Source of the DNA: Deltaproteobacteria bacterium
Lineage (GTDB): Bacteria > CG2-30-53-67
NCBI GenBank assembly: GCA_013151235.1
Contig: JAADIO010000033.1
Coordinates: 45,240-109,239 of the forward strand
Reading direction: 5' to 3'
DNA length: 64,000 nt
Of this stretch, positions 35,077 through 48,243 are shown piece by piece (position 1 is the first letter of the stretch; each line of letters opens with the position of its first letter). A program made the position numbers and the translations under genes. The notes under the pieces were generated by a model. It was given only the letters and a program-made list of their open reading frames with translations. It ran no database searches and was not told the origin of the DNA.

Positions 35077-36027
35077 TTACGGAGTTGGAGAGCCCGCTGC
35101 CCCGGGCTGTATCGCCCTTTCTCTCTCTTCGGGCTCTCCATTGACTTCCGGGAAACGAAGAGGGAGCGTCACCAGGGAGAAGGGGTCAATTCGCACACCA
35201 TTGAGCCGCGCCCCCCAGTGGAGATGGGGCCCCGTCACCCGTCCCGTGGCACCCACATGCCCCAGGACCGAACCTTGACGGACGATCTGCCCTTTCCGAA
35301 CGGCAAAGTCTTCTAAATGCGCATAGAGGGTATAGAGCCCGCCTCCGTGATCGAGGATCACCGTGTTGCCGCTGAAGAAGAGATTGTCAGCCATGACCAC
35401 CCGTCCGGCATCCGGGGCCTTCACCGGGGTTCCGGCGCCGGCAAGAAGGTCGGCTCCCGAATGGGGGCTCCGGGGTTCACCGTTGAAGATGCGGCGCAAT
35501 CCGAAGGAACTCCCCCGTGCCGCCTCAACGGGAGCAGTGAATCCCCGCAACCAGAAGGCCTTCCGGCTGCGGATTTTGTAAAGCGCCGCCAGTCCCTTCT
35601 TCTCCCCGTGCACACGGGCAAGATCCTTGCGGGAAAGATCAACATACTTCTTCCGGACGGTAATCCGCTCCAGGGGAAAAATCTTCGGCAGAACGGTAAT
35701 GTGAAAGACCCCTTCCGTTTTTTTGCCGTCCGGAAAATCGGCCCGGTACGTCAGGGAATGACTGCGAGGTGAAACGGTCAACCCCACGGCCGCCAAGGCA
35801 GACCATCGTCTCCCCTTCTCATTCGAAGTGAAGAGAAGTTTCTGTCCCAGAAAACTTCCTTTCACCCTGTCCAGTCTCGTGGCCGACACAATTCGTACCC
35901 AGACCGCCTGACCGGGGTAGATCTTTTTCGGAAGAACCCGGACCTGTATCTTGGTGGCCCACGCGCTGCCCGCACAGAGAAACCACACCATTAAAATCCA
36001 CGACACGCGACAGATACCTTTCAGCAC
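35077..36027 (-). CDS. Secreted M23 (LytM) metallopeptidase
   Basis: A 316-residue exported protein. I take the GTG at 36027 because GAGGAGG lies five bases upstream and it gives a compact signal peptide (LKGICRVSWILMVWFLCAG, cleavage near AWA-T). Residues about 190-300 are the M23 peptidase domain with HSGADLLAGAG, VILDHGGGLYTLYAHL and GPHLHWGARLNG: the zinc ligands His, Asp and His are all present. It should cut peptidoglycan cross-links or regulate an amidase. It overlaps the upstream CoA-binding gene by seven bases. Confidence 0.9.
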   Translation of the reverse strand: MLKGICRVSWILMVWFLCAGSAWATKIQVRVLPKKIYPGQAVWVRIVSATRLDRVKGSFLGQKLLFTSNEKGRRWSALAAVGLTVSPRSHSLTYRADFPDGKKTEGVFHITVLPKIFPLERITVRKKYVDLSRKDLARVHGEKKGLAALYKIRSRKAFWLRGFTAPVEAARGSSFGLRRIFNGEPRSPHSGADLLAGAGTPVKAPDAGRVVMADNLFFSGNTVILDHGGGLYTLYAHLEDFAVRKGQIVRQGSVLGHVGATGRVTGPHLHWGARLNGVRIDPFSLVTLPLRFPEVNGEPEERERAIQPGAAGSPTP

Positions 36028-36449
36028 GAATCCTCCTCTCCCGGCCGCTTCCCCTGACGACAACGCATATATTCGATTTTGATGCAGCGGCCCATGACCA
36101 CTTCCACCCCGGCCTCGTTCAATCTTTTCATCGCCTCATCATTCCGGATGCCCAACTGCATCCAGAAGACCCTGGCCCCGGATTGCACCGCTTCTTCCGC
36201 AATCGGCAGGATTGCATCGGAGCGCCGGAAGACATCGACGATTTCCAACGGTTCCGGAATGGAGCTCAGTGAGGGATAACAAATCTCCCCCAGGATCTTC
36301 CGTTGTCCCGGGTTGACGGGGATGATGCGGAAACCCTGTTCCTGCAGGTACCGTGCAACCCGATGGCTGTCCCGTTCCGGTTTCGGGGAGAGCCCCACGA
36401 CGGCCACGGTACGGTATCGTTGCAGGAGATTACAAATCCGATCCGCCAT
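36021..36449 (-). CDS. CoA-binding domain protein (YccU-like)
   Basis: A 142-residue single-domain protein with VAVVGLSPKPERDSHRVARY, IIPVNPGQ, VFRRSDAILPIAEEAV and FWMQLGIRNDEA, the conserved blocks of the succinyl-CoA-synthetase-type CoA-binding family. Its cellular role is not known. The last codons overlap the M23 start, so translation is linked. Confidence 0.88.
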   Translation of the reverse strand: MADRICNLLQRYRTVAVVGLSPKPERDSHRVARYLQEQGFRIIPVNPGQRKILGEICYPSLSSIPEPLEIVDVFRRSDAILPIAEEAVQSGARVFWMQLGIRNDEAMKRLNEAGVEVVMGRCIKIEYMRCRQGKRPGEEDSC

Positions 36450-36576
36450 GAGGGCTGTTCCTTTCCATGTTCTTCTCCACCCGGGGTGCAGGGATCATCG
36501 TCCCCCCGTCACTTCAATCCTGCCTGCCGTGCTGTGACGCAGGTGGAGCCCCGGCGGGAGAGAAGGTTGCGGAAGA

Positions 36577-37191
36577 TTATACAAAATCCTGAAGATCGCC
36601 TGATCCTTCACGCAGGATTTCCACTTCATCCTCCAGCAGGGAGATCACACTGGAGGGTTGCACAGGAAGCAGACCGCACTCCAGGATCAGATCCACTTCC
36701 TTTCCGAAACATTTCTGCAGATCATCCGGATCCGTCATCACTTCCTCGTCACTCCGGTTTGCACTGGTACTGACAATCGGATTCCCCAGCGCCTCCACCA
36801 GGGCCTGAGGCACGGGGTGATTCGGGACCCGGATCCCTACGGTACGGCTTTTGCTCCGAAGGGTGCGGGGGGTCTCCCGGCCGGCCGGAAGGACAAAGGT
36901 ATAGGCACCGGGGAGGTACCGTCTCAGGATGCGATAAGCAAAATTGGACACCATGGCATACCGGCTGATATGGGTCAGGTCGGCACAGACGAAGGAGAGC
37001 GGCTTCTTGGGGTCCCGTCCCTTGATACGAATGATCCGGTTCACCGCCTGAAGGCTGGTGATATCACAACCGAAACCGTAGATCGTGTCGGTGGGATAGA
37101 TCATCACCCCGCCGGACTGCAGGACCGCCACGGCCTTCGCAATATGACGTCCCTGGGGGTTCTCCGGATGTATGGAAAGCATGGTGGCCAT
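36577..37191 (-). CDS. Sua5/YciO/YrdC-family threonylcarbamoyl-AMP synthase (TsaC-like)
   Basis: A 204-residue single-domain protein with YPTDTIYGFGCDI, KGRDPKKPLSFVC (the KxR-type ATP-binding motif), and STSANRSDEEV. YrdC-like enzymes activate threonine for the t6A37 modification of tRNA. YciO relatives share the fold and are less well defined, so the precise member is not certain. The gene mtaB, which modifies the t6A product, is elsewhere in this window at 58057-59361. Confidence 0.85.
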   Translation of the reverse strand: MATMLSIHPENPQGRHIAKAVAVLQSGGVMIYPTDTIYGFGCDITSLQAVNRIIRIKGRDPKKPLSFVCADLTHISRYAMVSNFAYRILRRYLPGAYTFVLPAGRETPRTLRSKSRTVGIRVPNHPVPQALVEALGNPIVSTSANRSDEEVMTDPDDLQKCFGKEVDLILECGLLPVQPSSVISLLEDEVEILREGSGDLQDFV

Positions 37192-37343
37192 GGTTTTTCC
37201 TCCTTCCGAAAGAGGAGTATAACCGATGACGCAACGATTGGAAAGCTGAAATAAAGGTCCGTAGCGGGTGGGGTGCGGGAGTGGAATTCGTTCTCATTCT
37301 CTTTGCAACAACTTTTCTCGAAGAACTTGCAGCGGGGAAAGAA

Positions 37344-38597
37344 TCAGGCCACTCCTTCGGAATGTGCTTCCACCGGCTGCAACACCCCCTGACGAACCAT
37401 CCGGCATAGAAAGTTGCAAACCTCGAAATCGACGAGCGGCGTCCGGGCACAGATTTCGCTCACCGAATGTTCTCCGTCGATCAGACCGAGGATCAGCCCC
37501 TGGTCTTCCGTCAGCTGGGCACCCTCCACCGGGATCGTACCTTCTGAGGCATAATCCAGAACCACATCCAGCGAAGGAAGAACCGCACGCATATTCGCCC
37601 ATTCATCTTCACGATGAGCTCCCTCCATTACAAGACTCATGACATCAAGCGAGAGCGTTTCATTCGGATCGACCGGAGGGGCTTCATTTACGAACTCGAA
37701 ATGCCCTTCGGGAAAGGCCATCAGGGAATAGACGATCTCCTCCGCCTGGATCCGAAGTGCCTCCTGGAGTCCCCGGCGGTCAATGGCACCGATCTCGATC
37801 AAGGCCTGTCCTAAACGCATGGAAGGATTCTGCGCGCAGAGTACCAGCGCACGTCTTCGTTCACTTTTCGTGATCTTTCCGAGTTTGTAAAGCAGATAGC
37901 CCAGTTTGTTCTTCTTGTCCCTGTCTCTGCATGAGGCGGAACAAATCTTCCCCTCCCGGATAAAGAGAGATTTCTGTTCATGTTTGTTCTGCACCACAAG
38001 GGTCCCCGTATTCTCGCAGGAGGCGAGCAATTGAAGCAGGTCGGGGAAACGAATCTTTTTGAGTTCCCCCCGTATCTCCACCTGATCGCAGTCCGGAGAA
38101 GATCCTGCCGAGCGGTTCCCTCCGCCGCATTTTTTTTGAGGGTCGGATCTCCCGAAGTCAACAGCATGGGGGACGGAGGAACCCCCCATCCAGCCATAAA
38201 GTGTACGGCGAAAAACAATCGGCAAAAAAAGGAGAAAGAGGGCCAAAAGGAAGACGACCGCACCGAGAGAGAAGATACCGTAATAAAGTTGACTGCCGAA
38301 GAGGAACGCCACCCCGACCTTCATCGGCTCTCTTACATGAAACGTTCCGGCCTTAGGACTTTTCAAAGGGTTCCGCAGCAGCGTCTCTTCATACTCTGCA
38401 GCAAAATCGTTTAAGCGGCTCCCCGACTGCAGGAATTCGGTGATCCCTTGAACGGGCTTCTTCCGGCCCGCAACGCGCGCCGTAATGACGGGGTGCAAAG
38501 CAGAGTGTGATGGGAGCCGTCCTTGAGAAGATGCCGCAGGAAGACCGATGAAGAAACAAAGAAGAACCGCAACCAGGATGTTAACCCGCTTGACCAT
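37344..38597 (-). CDS. Membrane-anchored DUF4388 (PatA N-terminal-type) protein
   Basis: A 417-residue protein with an N-terminal hydrophobic segment (VNILVAVLLCFFIGLPAA), a second membrane helix near 115-135 (GAVVFLLALFLLFLPIV), and a cytoplasmic DUF4388 domain from about residue 180, with FPDLLQLLASCENTGTLVVQ and HFEFVNEAPP. A C-terminal winged-helix-like part follows (EHSVSEICARTPL). DUF4388 proteins occur in signalling in delta-type bacteria and some cyanobacteria. The start is uncertain: ATGs at 38612 and 38597 are possible. Confidence 0.75.
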   Translation of the reverse strand: MVKRVNILVAVLLCFFIGLPAASSQGRLPSHSALHPVITARVAGRKKPVQGITEFLQSGSRLNDFAAEYEETLLRNPLKSPKAGTFHVREPMKVGVAFLFGSQLYYGIFSLGAVVFLLALFLLFLPIVFRRTLYGWMGGSSVPHAVDFGRSDPQKKCGGGNRSAGSSPDCDQVEIRGELKKIRFPDLLQLLASCENTGTLVVQNKHEQKSLFIREGKICSASCRDRDKKNKLGYLLYKLGKITKSERRRALVLCAQNPSMRLGQALIEIGAIDRRGLQEALRIQAEEIVYSLMAFPEGHFEFVNEAPPVDPNETLSLDVMSLVMEGAHREDEWANMRAVLPSLDVVLDYASEGTIPVEGAQLTEDQGLILGLIDGEHSVSEICARTPLVDFEVCNFLCRMVRQGVLQPVEAHSEGVA

Positions 38598-38762
38598 AAC
38601 TGAACCGTCCATTTCCGGGAGTTCTGCCGGTTGATCCAGACAAGAATACACACTCCCGGTACTTTTCTCCAATCATTGGGCGAAAAAACGGTAAATCGGC
38701 TCAGTTTTCAGACGGCCTGCCCCGGACGGAAACAGGCACTTTCCAGTCCCCCTGATAATTTC

Positions 38763-38792
38763 AGTATCCCTTGAATAAGTCGGCCCTGTCAA
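38763..38792 (-). promoter_or_regulatory. Candidate promoter of the DUF4388 gene
   Basis: Minus strand TTGACA (38792-38787), 18-base spacer, GATACT (38768-38763). The leader would be about 160 bases. The rest of 38673-38885 shows no gene. Confidence 0.5.
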
Positions 38793-38885
38793 TCAGAAAA
38801 ACATTATTTGCCGATGAAAGATCACAAGAGATTCATCATACAGAAAGACGGCAGACAAGATCCTGTTTCTGCGATGAGAATGGAA

Positions 38886-38931
38886 GAAAAAACCGGATGC
38901 CCAGACAAGACGGATTTGCCTGGACATCCGG
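38886..38931 (-). terminator. Intrinsic terminator of the H1-like gene
   Basis: Minus strand CCGGATGTCCAG pairs with CTGGGCATCCGG with one mismatch, followed by TTTTTTCTT. It lies 15 bases beyond the stop codon. Confidence 0.85.
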
Positions 38932-38946
38932 AAGATATTGAGAGGA

Positions 38947-39234
38947 TTATTTCTTTTTCTGGTGGGCCTTGCAGAACTTTGAGGGAGCCTTTGCCATATT
39001 CTTGCAGCGTTTCCCTGCTTTGGTCTTCGCCGCGCACCGCTTGGCGACCTTTTTCTTGACGACTTTCTTCTTTGCCACCTTCTTTTTGACGACTTTCTTG
39101 GCGACCTTCTTCGCGACTTTTTTCTTGACGACTTTCTTGTTTGCCACTTTCTTCTTCGAAGCGACCTTCTTTGTGACGGTCTTTTTCGTCGTTTTTTTGA
39201 CCGCCTTCTTCGCCTTCTTCTTCACTGTTGCCAT
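38947..39234 (-). CDS. Histone H1-like lysine-rich protein with a C-terminal Cys/His motif
   Basis: A 95-residue protein of short Lys-Lys-Val/Ala repeats (residues 1-65), like bacterial histone H1 homologues that bind DNA. The last 30 residues are different: C-x9-C-x10-C-x2-H (RCAAKTKAGKRC...FCKAH), like a small DUF5763-type zinc-binding motif. The ATG at 39234 is preceded by AGGAGG and not the frame start 21 codons earlier. The gene is single, with its own promoter and terminator. Confidence 0.85.
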   Translation of the reverse strand: MATVKKKAKKAVKKTTKKTVTKKVASKKKVANKKVVKKKVAKKVAKKVVKKKVAKKKVVKKKVAKRCAAKTKAGKRCKNMAKAPSKFCKAHQKKK

Positions 39235-39308
39235 TTTTAGTCCTCCTTTGTGTGGTTGGTAAAAATGACCTTCTCCTAAAAACAGAGGGTTAATCACTGA
39301 CCCCTCTT

Positions 39309-39338
39309 ATAATAGCTTAAATAAAATCTCTAACTCAA
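39309..39338 (-). promoter_or_regulatory. Candidate promoter of the H1-like gene in an AT-rich gap
   Basis: Minus strand TTGAGT (39338-39333), 18 bases, TATTAT (39314-39309). A second possible pair, TTGACT and TATTTT, lies about 45 bases further upstream. The gap 39235-39557 is markedly AT-rich and holds no gene. Confidence 0.5.
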
Positions 39339-39557
39339 AATAGCATAACGAAAAATAGATTGCAAGTAAAATAAGTCAACTTATTTGCAAATTAATCTGT
39401 CATTCCCATCTTTGAGCAATATACAAAATGAAAATTCAAAAGCAAAAACCTTTTGTCACAGGACCTCTTTTTGTGACAAAAAAACAGGACTGCACAAATC
39501 TACCTGGAGTTGAAAGAAAAGAAAATCGATCTGATTCCCAGCGGAAAAGTAGATCCT

Positions 39558-40901
39558 TCAGGGGAGCGTGCACTGATTGGCTATCGAGAGATAGGCGGGA
39601 TAATCGAAGGCCGGACTGTGCTTGTCGTTATGGCATTTCCGACATACATCCTCGGGAACCCTTGCGGTCATTGCTCTTCTCCCAGGGTGCCCCTCTCCGG
39701 CCCCGTGACAGGACTCGCACTGCACGTTTTTAAACCCGGGGGTTTTTTCTGTATCGATGAATCCGCTGCGGGTTCCATAACCCAGAACATGGCAGACCAC
39801 GCACTCCGGATCATACTCCTCACCCTTTTCCACAAGCGACCTGTATGCGTAGGCATGCGGGGTGTTTGACCATCGCTGATAGATCACGGGATGGCAGGGG
39901 GCGCAAGTTCCGGCGCCGACGTAGACAGGTCCATTTTTTTTCTTTGGAAGGAAAGAGACATCCTCGGAGAACCTTCCCTCACGCACCTGCCGTTGGAACC
40001 GGTCAACCTCTTTTTGCACACCGGGGTCAACCTGCACCCCTTCGTCTACCGGGATCATGGAGGAGACAAAGGAGAGAACCCTTCCCTTCACGTCCAGGTT
40101 CAGGGTAAGCCGGCCAAGCTTCTCACCGAGCGTACCGTCGGACACAATAACCGTATTCCCGACCTTCCGCGCCGATCCGGCGCCGACGTGGTGGCCGATG
40201 ATCGCGACACCGATCTCCGGATTTGCCTTGAGGAATGCATCGGGATCGGTGAGGTTGAAGTGGAGCAGAGCGACGATCAGGTCACACCGTTTCCGGAGTC
40301 CCGGCAATACCTTCGCCGCCGCCTCAAAAGGGTCGGAGATCCGAAGGTTGTGAAGAGCGTTTCGGTATTGATTCGTCACGACGTGGTCATCCAGGAGGGC
40401 AACGACCCCGACGCGAAGTCCCGCCCGATGGAAGACACGAAACGGTTCAAAAACCGGTTTCCCCTGCGGTTTAAAAATATTGGCACAGAGGAAGGGAAAG
40501 TTCGCCTTCTTCACCGCCCGCAGAAGAAAATCCGCGCCCTCGGCGAAATCGTAGTCCCCGACGGCGCAGCCGTCATAACCGATCAGGTTCATGGCACGGA
40601 TCATGGCCGCCGTCTTGACGGCATAGAAGGCGGGACTGCCCTCGAGTCCTTCAAAGGAGCCGAAGAAAACATCCCCGCTGTCCACCAGCAGGGTATTTCC
40701 GGAGCGGTATCTGTCGTACAGGGTCTTGCGCCGGGCCACGCCGCCCAACTGCTTTTCGGAACAGCCGCAACGCTTGAGCTCACCGGCCACGTTTCCGGTA
40801 TGAAAGATCGAGATGGTGATCTGCCTGCTTGTTACCGCTGGTGAGGAACAAGCAAGGCAGAGCAGGACAGTCCCAGCGGCAATTATCATCTTGGCCATCA
40901 T
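39558..40901 (-). CDS. Lipoprotein fusing a 5'-nucleotidase-like metallophosphatase to a tetraheme cytochrome
   Basis: A 447-residue protein with a lipobox at VLLCLACSS, so it is probably a lipoprotein. Residues about 30-290 resemble the metallophosphatase domain of UshA-type 5'-nucleotidases (HTGNVAGELKRC, LLVDSGDVFFGS, IGYDGCAVGDYDF, HFNLTDPDAF, IGHHVGAGSA). Residues about 335-440 contain four heme c motifs: CAPCH, CVVCH, CESCH, CRKCH, as in cytochrome c554-like proteins. Its start follows pyrD directly (TGAATG), making it the last gene of the pyrimidine operon. Confidence 0.85.
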   Translation of the reverse strand: MMAKMIIAAGTVLLCLACSSPAVTSRQITISIFHTGNVAGELKRCGCSEKQLGGVARRKTLYDRYRSGNTLLVDSGDVFFGSFEGLEGSPAFYAVKTAAMIRAMNLIGYDGCAVGDYDFAEGADFLLRAVKKANFPFLCANIFKPQGKPVFEPFRVFHRAGLRVGVVALLDDHVVTNQYRNALHNLRISDPFEAAAKVLPGLRKRCDLIVALLHFNLTDPDAFLKANPEIGVAIIGHHVGAGSARKVGNTVIVSDGTLGEKLGRLTLNLDVKGRVLSFVSSMIPVDEGVQVDPGVQKEVDRFQRQVREGRFSEDVSFLPKKKNGPVYVGAGTCAPCHPVIYQRWSNTPHAYAYRSLVEKGEEYDPECVVCHVLGYGTRSGFIDTEKTPGFKNVQCESCHGAGEGHPGRRAMTARVPEDVCRKCHNDKHSPAFDYPAYLSIANQCTLP

Positions 40902-41837
40902 TCAGGCATCCTTCTCCATTGCGCCCACAAGATCCGCAATCACAGCAAACCCTTCATCGCGCATGTATTCCCTGATCCCTTCCACGATACGGACCGGGGC
41001 CATGGGATCCACGAAGTTCGCGGTCCCCAGGGCAACGGCGGAGGCGCCGGCAAGAAGAAAAGCAATCGCGTCCGAAGGATTCATGATCCCCCCCATACCG
41101 ATGACCGGTACCTTCACGACCTGCGCCACCTGATAGACCATCCGCAAGGCAACGGGCAGGATGGCCGGACCGGAGAGACCTCCCGTCACGTTGGCCAGCC
41201 TGGGCCGGCGGGTCTTCACGTCAATCGCCATTCCGAGCAGCGTGTTGATGAGAGAGAGAACATCGGCCCCCTCCCCTTCGGCGATGCGAGCGAACTCCGT
41301 AATGTCCGTCACGTTCGGAGAAAGCTTGACGATCAAAGGCAGATGCGTGGTCCCGCGCACCAGGCCGACGACCTCTTTCGTCGCGGAAGGATCAGTCCCG
41401 AAGGCCATCCCCCCTTTCCGGACGTTGGGACAGGAGATGTTCAACTCGATACCGTCGACCCCTCCGGACTCGGTAAGCAGACGGGCCACCTCGGCATAGT
41501 CTTCCGCCCGATGGCCGTAGATGTTGGCGATAACCGCCACATCGAGTGTACGCAAACGCGGGAGTTTCCGGTCAATGAAAGCACGGACGCCGATATTCTG
41601 GAGCCCGATGGCATTGAGCATGCCGGCCGGAGTTTCGCAGACCCTCGGCGGGGGATTGCCCTCCTGCGGACCGATGGAAAGGCCCTTGACGGTCAACGCG
41701 CCCAGCTTCGACAGGTCGTAGATCTCGGCGATCTCTTCACCGTAGCCGGACGTCCCCGATGCCGTCATCACGGGGTTCTTCATCACAATCCCGCCGATAT
41801 TGACCGACAGATCCGGTGTGACGTTCTTCGATTTCAT
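40902..41837 (-). CDS. pyrD: Dihydroorotate dehydrogenase B catalytic subunit
   Basis: A 311-residue class 1B enzyme: FMN-barrel with [32 protein letters not shown], the catalytic cysteine in ELNISCPNV, and [12 protein letters not shown]. It oxidises dihydroorotate to orotate, passing electrons through PyrK. In this operon kup lies between pyrK and pyrD. Confidence 0.96.
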   Translation of the reverse strand: MKSKNVTPDLSVNIGGIVMKNPVMTASGTSGYGEEIAEIYDLSKLGALTVKGLSIGPQEGNPPPRVCETPAGMLNAIGLQNIGVRAFIDRKLPRLRTLDVAVIANIYGHRAEDYAEVARLLTESGGVDGIELNISCPNVRKGGMAFGTDPSATKEVVGLVRGTTHLPLIVKLSPNVTDITEFARIAEGEGADVLSLINTLLGMAIDVKTRRPRLANVTGGLSGPAILPVALRMVYQVAQVVKVPVIGMGGIMNPSDAIAFLLAGASAVALGTANFVDPMAPVRIVEGIREYMRDEGFAVIADLVGAMEKDA

Positions 41838-41880
41838 AGAAGCTCCATCCTGTGCAGACTGCGGTGAATCGTCAGGCGCC

Positions 41881-43767
41881 TCACAATTTCATCTGTATCC
41901 CCAGTTCGAATACCTGCTCCGGTGAAATCCGGAAATACTTTGTCGCATCCCTTGCCGAACGGGAGAGATAAACGAAGAGGTGTTTCCGCCAGACGGGCAT
42001 GGTTTCATCTTTCGTGACCAGCAGGTTTTCACGCCCCAGGAAAAAGATCGTATCTTCCACGCTGAAATTTTCCGTGCCGAAATCAATCTTTCCAAGCGCC
42101 CTCGGTATATCGGGATGTTCACTGAAACCGTAGTGTAAAGTCACGCGGAAGAATCCGTTTCCAAGTTCCCGGACGGACAGGCGTTCCGACGGCGAAACGT
42201 AGGGAATCTCTTCGGTCGTCACATGGAGAATCAATATCCTTTCGTGGAGGATTTTGTTATGCATGAAGTTGCTGACCAACGCCGTCGGCGTACCGACCGG
42301 GTTTCCGGTGAGAAAGGCCGCCGTCCCCGGGACACGGGTGATCCTACGGCTTGAGACTTCTTCAAGAAAGTCCTTCAGGGGGATCGTGACGGCATCGAGT
42401 TTGCGTTTGAGTATCTTGCGCCCCTGTCTCCAGGTAATCATGACGGAAAAAACCGCTGCAGCGACCAGCAGGGGCACCCAGCCTCCGGAGGTTACCTTGG
42501 TGATGTTCGAACTGAAAAAGGCCGCATCAATGCAAAGAAGAACGGAACATGCCGGAAGTACGGCAAAGAGCCTCCATTTCCAGCGGCGGCGGGCGACAAA
42601 GAACATGAGGATCGTCGTAATGACCATGGTCGCCGACACGGCGATCCCGTATGCCGCGGCCAGATTACCTGAATGACGAAACCCGATCACCAGGCAGACG
42701 GTGCCGGCCATCAGGATCCAGTTGATGAAGGGCACATAAATCTGTCCGATCTGTTCCGTGGATGTATGCAGGACCGCCAGGCGCGGAAAGTACCCCAACT
42801 GAACCGCCTGACGTGTCAGGGAAAAGGCGCCGGAGATCACCGCCTGAGAGGCAATCACCGTGGCGGCCGTCGCAAGCAGGATCAGGGGATACAGTGCCCA
42901 TGCAGGTGCGAGTCTGTAAAACAGGTTGTCCACGGCACCGGGGTCTCCGATCAGCAGGGCTCCCTGACCGAAGTAGTTCAGGAGCAGTGAAGGAAAAACG
43001 ATTGCAAACCAACCGGCCTGAATCGGGCCTTTGCCGAAGTGCCCCATATCCGCATACAACGCCTCCCCTCCGGTCACGACGAGGAAAACCGTTCCCAGTA
43101 CCAGAAATGCTCTTAATCCGTTATGGGACATGACTTCCACGGCGTAGACGGGATTCAGAGCCGCCATCACCCCGGGATGATGCAGAATCGCCGCCAGGCC
43201 CATAAACCCCATCACTGCAAACCAGAGGAGCATGACCGGTCCGAAGACGGAACCGATACCGGAAGTGCCATGGTGCTGAAATGAAAAAAGCACGATCAGA
43301 ATGAAAATTGCGATGGGAACCACAAAAGGCTTCAGGAGCGGAGTCGCCGCATTCAGCCCTTCAATCGCGCTCAAGACCGAGATGGCAGGGGTGATCATGC
43401 CGTCGCCGTAAAGCAGGGCCGCACCGAACAGGCCCAGCGTTCCAAGGACCAGAAACAGTACCGGGTTGATCCTGCGTATCTTTACAACAAGGGTTGTCAA
43501 TGCCAGGATGCCGCCCTCCCCTTTGTTGTCGGCCTTCATGACAAAAAGAAGATATTTGAGCGAAATCACCAGGACAAGAGACCAGAAGATCAGGGAGAGG
43601 ATCCCCAGTACATTCACGGCATTGACGGGAATTCCATCTTTCCGCCGGAAGCATTCTCTCATGGCATAAAGCGGACTCGTTCCGATGTCGCCATAGACAA
43701 TGCCGAGCGCCGCGATAATTGAGCCGACAGGTCTTCGTATCAATTCAGAGGAGTTGTTTTTATTCAT
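41881..43767 (-). CDS. kup: Potassium uptake protein Kup
   Basis: A 628-residue Kup/HAK/KT transporter: about 12 membrane helices in the first 450 residues, beginning [20 protein letters not shown] and with [18 protein letters not shown], then a cytoplasmic C-terminal tail. It imports potassium with protons. The start overlaps the pyrK stop (ATGA), so it is translated with the pyrimidine genes, an unusual place for it. Confidence 0.96.
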   Translation of the reverse strand: MNKNNSSELIRRPVGSIIAALGIVYGDIGTSPLYAMRECFRRKDGIPVNAVNVLGILSLIFWSLVLVISLKYLLFVMKADNKGEGGILALTTLVVKIRRINPVLFLVLGTLGLFGAALLYGDGMITPAISVLSAIEGLNAATPLLKPFVVPIAIFILIVLFSFQHHGTSGIGSVFGPVMLLWFAVMGFMGLAAILHHPGVMAALNPVYAVEVMSHNGLRAFLVLGTVFLVVTGGEALYADMGHFGKGPIQAGWFAIVFPSLLLNYFGQGALLIGDPGAVDNLFYRLAPAWALYPLILLATAATVIASQAVISGAFSLTRQAVQLGYFPRLAVLHTSTEQIGQIYVPFINWILMAGTVCLVIGFRHSGNLAAAYGIAVSATMVITTILMFFVARRRWKWRLFAVLPACSVLLCIDAAFFSSNITKVTSGGWVPLLVAAAVFSVMITWRQGRKILKRKLDAVTIPLKDFLEEVSSRRITRVPGTAAFLTGNPVGTPTALVSNFMHNKILHERILILHVTTEEIPYVSPSERLSVRELGNGFFRVTLHYGFSEHPDIPRALGKIDFGTENFSVEDTIFFLGRENLLVTKDETMPVWRKHLFVYLSRSARDATKYFRISPEQVFELGIQMKL

Positions 43768-44564
43768 CGGATGTCGTGCAGCAGAAGCTCTCCGGCATCA
43801 AAGACCGGCCCTTCACGGCAGACCCGCCGGTAACCGCCGGTTGTCCTTATCACACACCCCATACAGGTCCCCAGCCCGCATGCCATCACAGACTCAAGGG
43901 AAACCTCACAGTCGATTCCGGCGCCGCGGGTCATTCGGGCGACTTCCAGGAGCATGGGGCGGGGACCACAGGCATAGACCTTCACGGATTCGGAAGGCGA
44001 TGTCTTGCGTAAATGTTCCCGAAAGAGTTCCGTCACGGTCCCCGGTTCTCCGAGACTTCCGTCATCGGTCGCCGTCAGTACGGTCATGCCCGACGCGGCA
44101 AATTCGTCCAGGGGGACCAGCTCAGCCGCCGTCCGGGCGCCGTAGAAGAGGATTACCTTCACCCCGCGATCCCGTAATGTCCGGGCCAGGAACCGGAAGG
44201 GAGCGACCCCGACGCCGCCGGCGATCAGTACCGCCTTGCGTACGGGAGAGGTCACGTCGAATCCGGTACCGAGAGGGCCGGTCAGATTCAACCGCTCACC
44301 CGGTTTCCGTCTTGAAATCCATTCCGTGCCGCGCCCGGCCACACGATAGAGAATACTTAAACGTTGCGCCGCATAATCATGGACCGAAAAGGCCCGGCCG
44401 AGAAGAGGATCGAGGGACGAGGAGGCCCGAACCATGACAAAGCGTCCGGGAGCGCAGGAATAAAGATCCCCATCAAGAGAGAGGGTCAGCCGACGAATAC
44501 CAAGAGCAACCTCCTCATTTTTAATAAGCTCGGAACTCAGGTTCCGGATCAGGAGCCGGGACAT
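43764..44564 (-). CDS. pyrK: Dihydroorotate dehydrogenase electron transfer subunit PyrK
   Basis: A 266-residue FAD/[2Fe-2S] protein: FAD domain (GRAFSVHDY), NAD domain (LIAGGVGVAPFRFLAR), and the cluster motif ACGLGTCMGCVIRT...CREG near residue 215-250. It transfers electrons from PyrD to NAD. Its start overlaps the end of greA by 16 bases. Confidence 0.95.
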   Translation of the reverse strand: MSRLLIRNLSSELIKNEEVALGIRRLTLSLDGDLYSCAPGRFVMVRASSSLDPLLGRAFSVHDYAAQRLSILYRVAGRGTEWISRRKPGERLNLTGPLGTGFDVTSPVRKAVLIAGGVGVAPFRFLARTLRDRGVKVILFYGARTAAELVPLDEFAASGMTVLTATDDGSLGEPGTVTELFREHLRKTSPSESVKVYACGPRPMLLEVARMTRGAGIDCEVSLESVMACGLGTCMGCVIRTTGGYRRVCREGPVFDAGELLLHDIR

Positions 44565-45031
44565 TGGATATCCAGTATTTCATAACCGATAATACCGCCG
44601 GGCGCCCGCACCTCAATCTCGTCTCCGACCTCCTTGCCGATCATGGCACGCGCGACCGGCGAAAAGACCGAGATTTTACCGGACTTGATGTCGGCTTCGT
44701 CTTCCCCGACGATTTGGTAGGTCACTTCTTCTTCCGTGGCCAGATTGACCAGCGTCACTTGCAGGCCGAAGCTGACCCGGTCCGTCTTGATCTTCGCAGG
44801 ATCAATCACCTCGGCCCGCGCGAGTTTGGAATTCAGCTCGGCGATCTTCCCTTCGATGAAACCCTGCCGCTCCTTTGCCGCATGGTACTCCGCATTCTCA
44901 CTCAGGTCACCATGAGCACGTGCCTCGGCGATATCACGGACATTCTTCGGACGTTCCACGGTTTTGAGATTTTTCAATTGCATTTGCAGTTGTTTATGCC
45001 CCTCGGGGGTCATGGGAACCTTCGTGTTCAT
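44549..45031 (-). CDS. greA: Transcription elongation factor GreA
   Basis: A 160-residue protein: N-terminal coiled coil (MTPEGHKQLQMQLKNLK, with the acidic tip ARAHGDLSENAEYHAAK) and C-terminal FKBP-like domain (VSFGLQVTLVNLATEEE). GreA rescues backtracked RNA polymerase. It sits 18 bases after carB and overlaps pyrK. Confidence 0.97.
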   Translation of the reverse strand: MNTKVPMTPEGHKQLQMQLKNLKTVERPKNVRDIAEARAHGDLSENAEYHAAKERQGFIEGKIAELNSKLARAEVIDPAKIKTDRVSFGLQVTLVNLATEEEVTYQIVGEDEADIKSGKISVFSPVARAMIGKEVGDEIEVRAPGGIIGYEILDIQCPGS

Positions 45032-45048
45032 GAAACTTTTTTCTCCTC

Positions 45049-48243
<3,195 letters not shown>

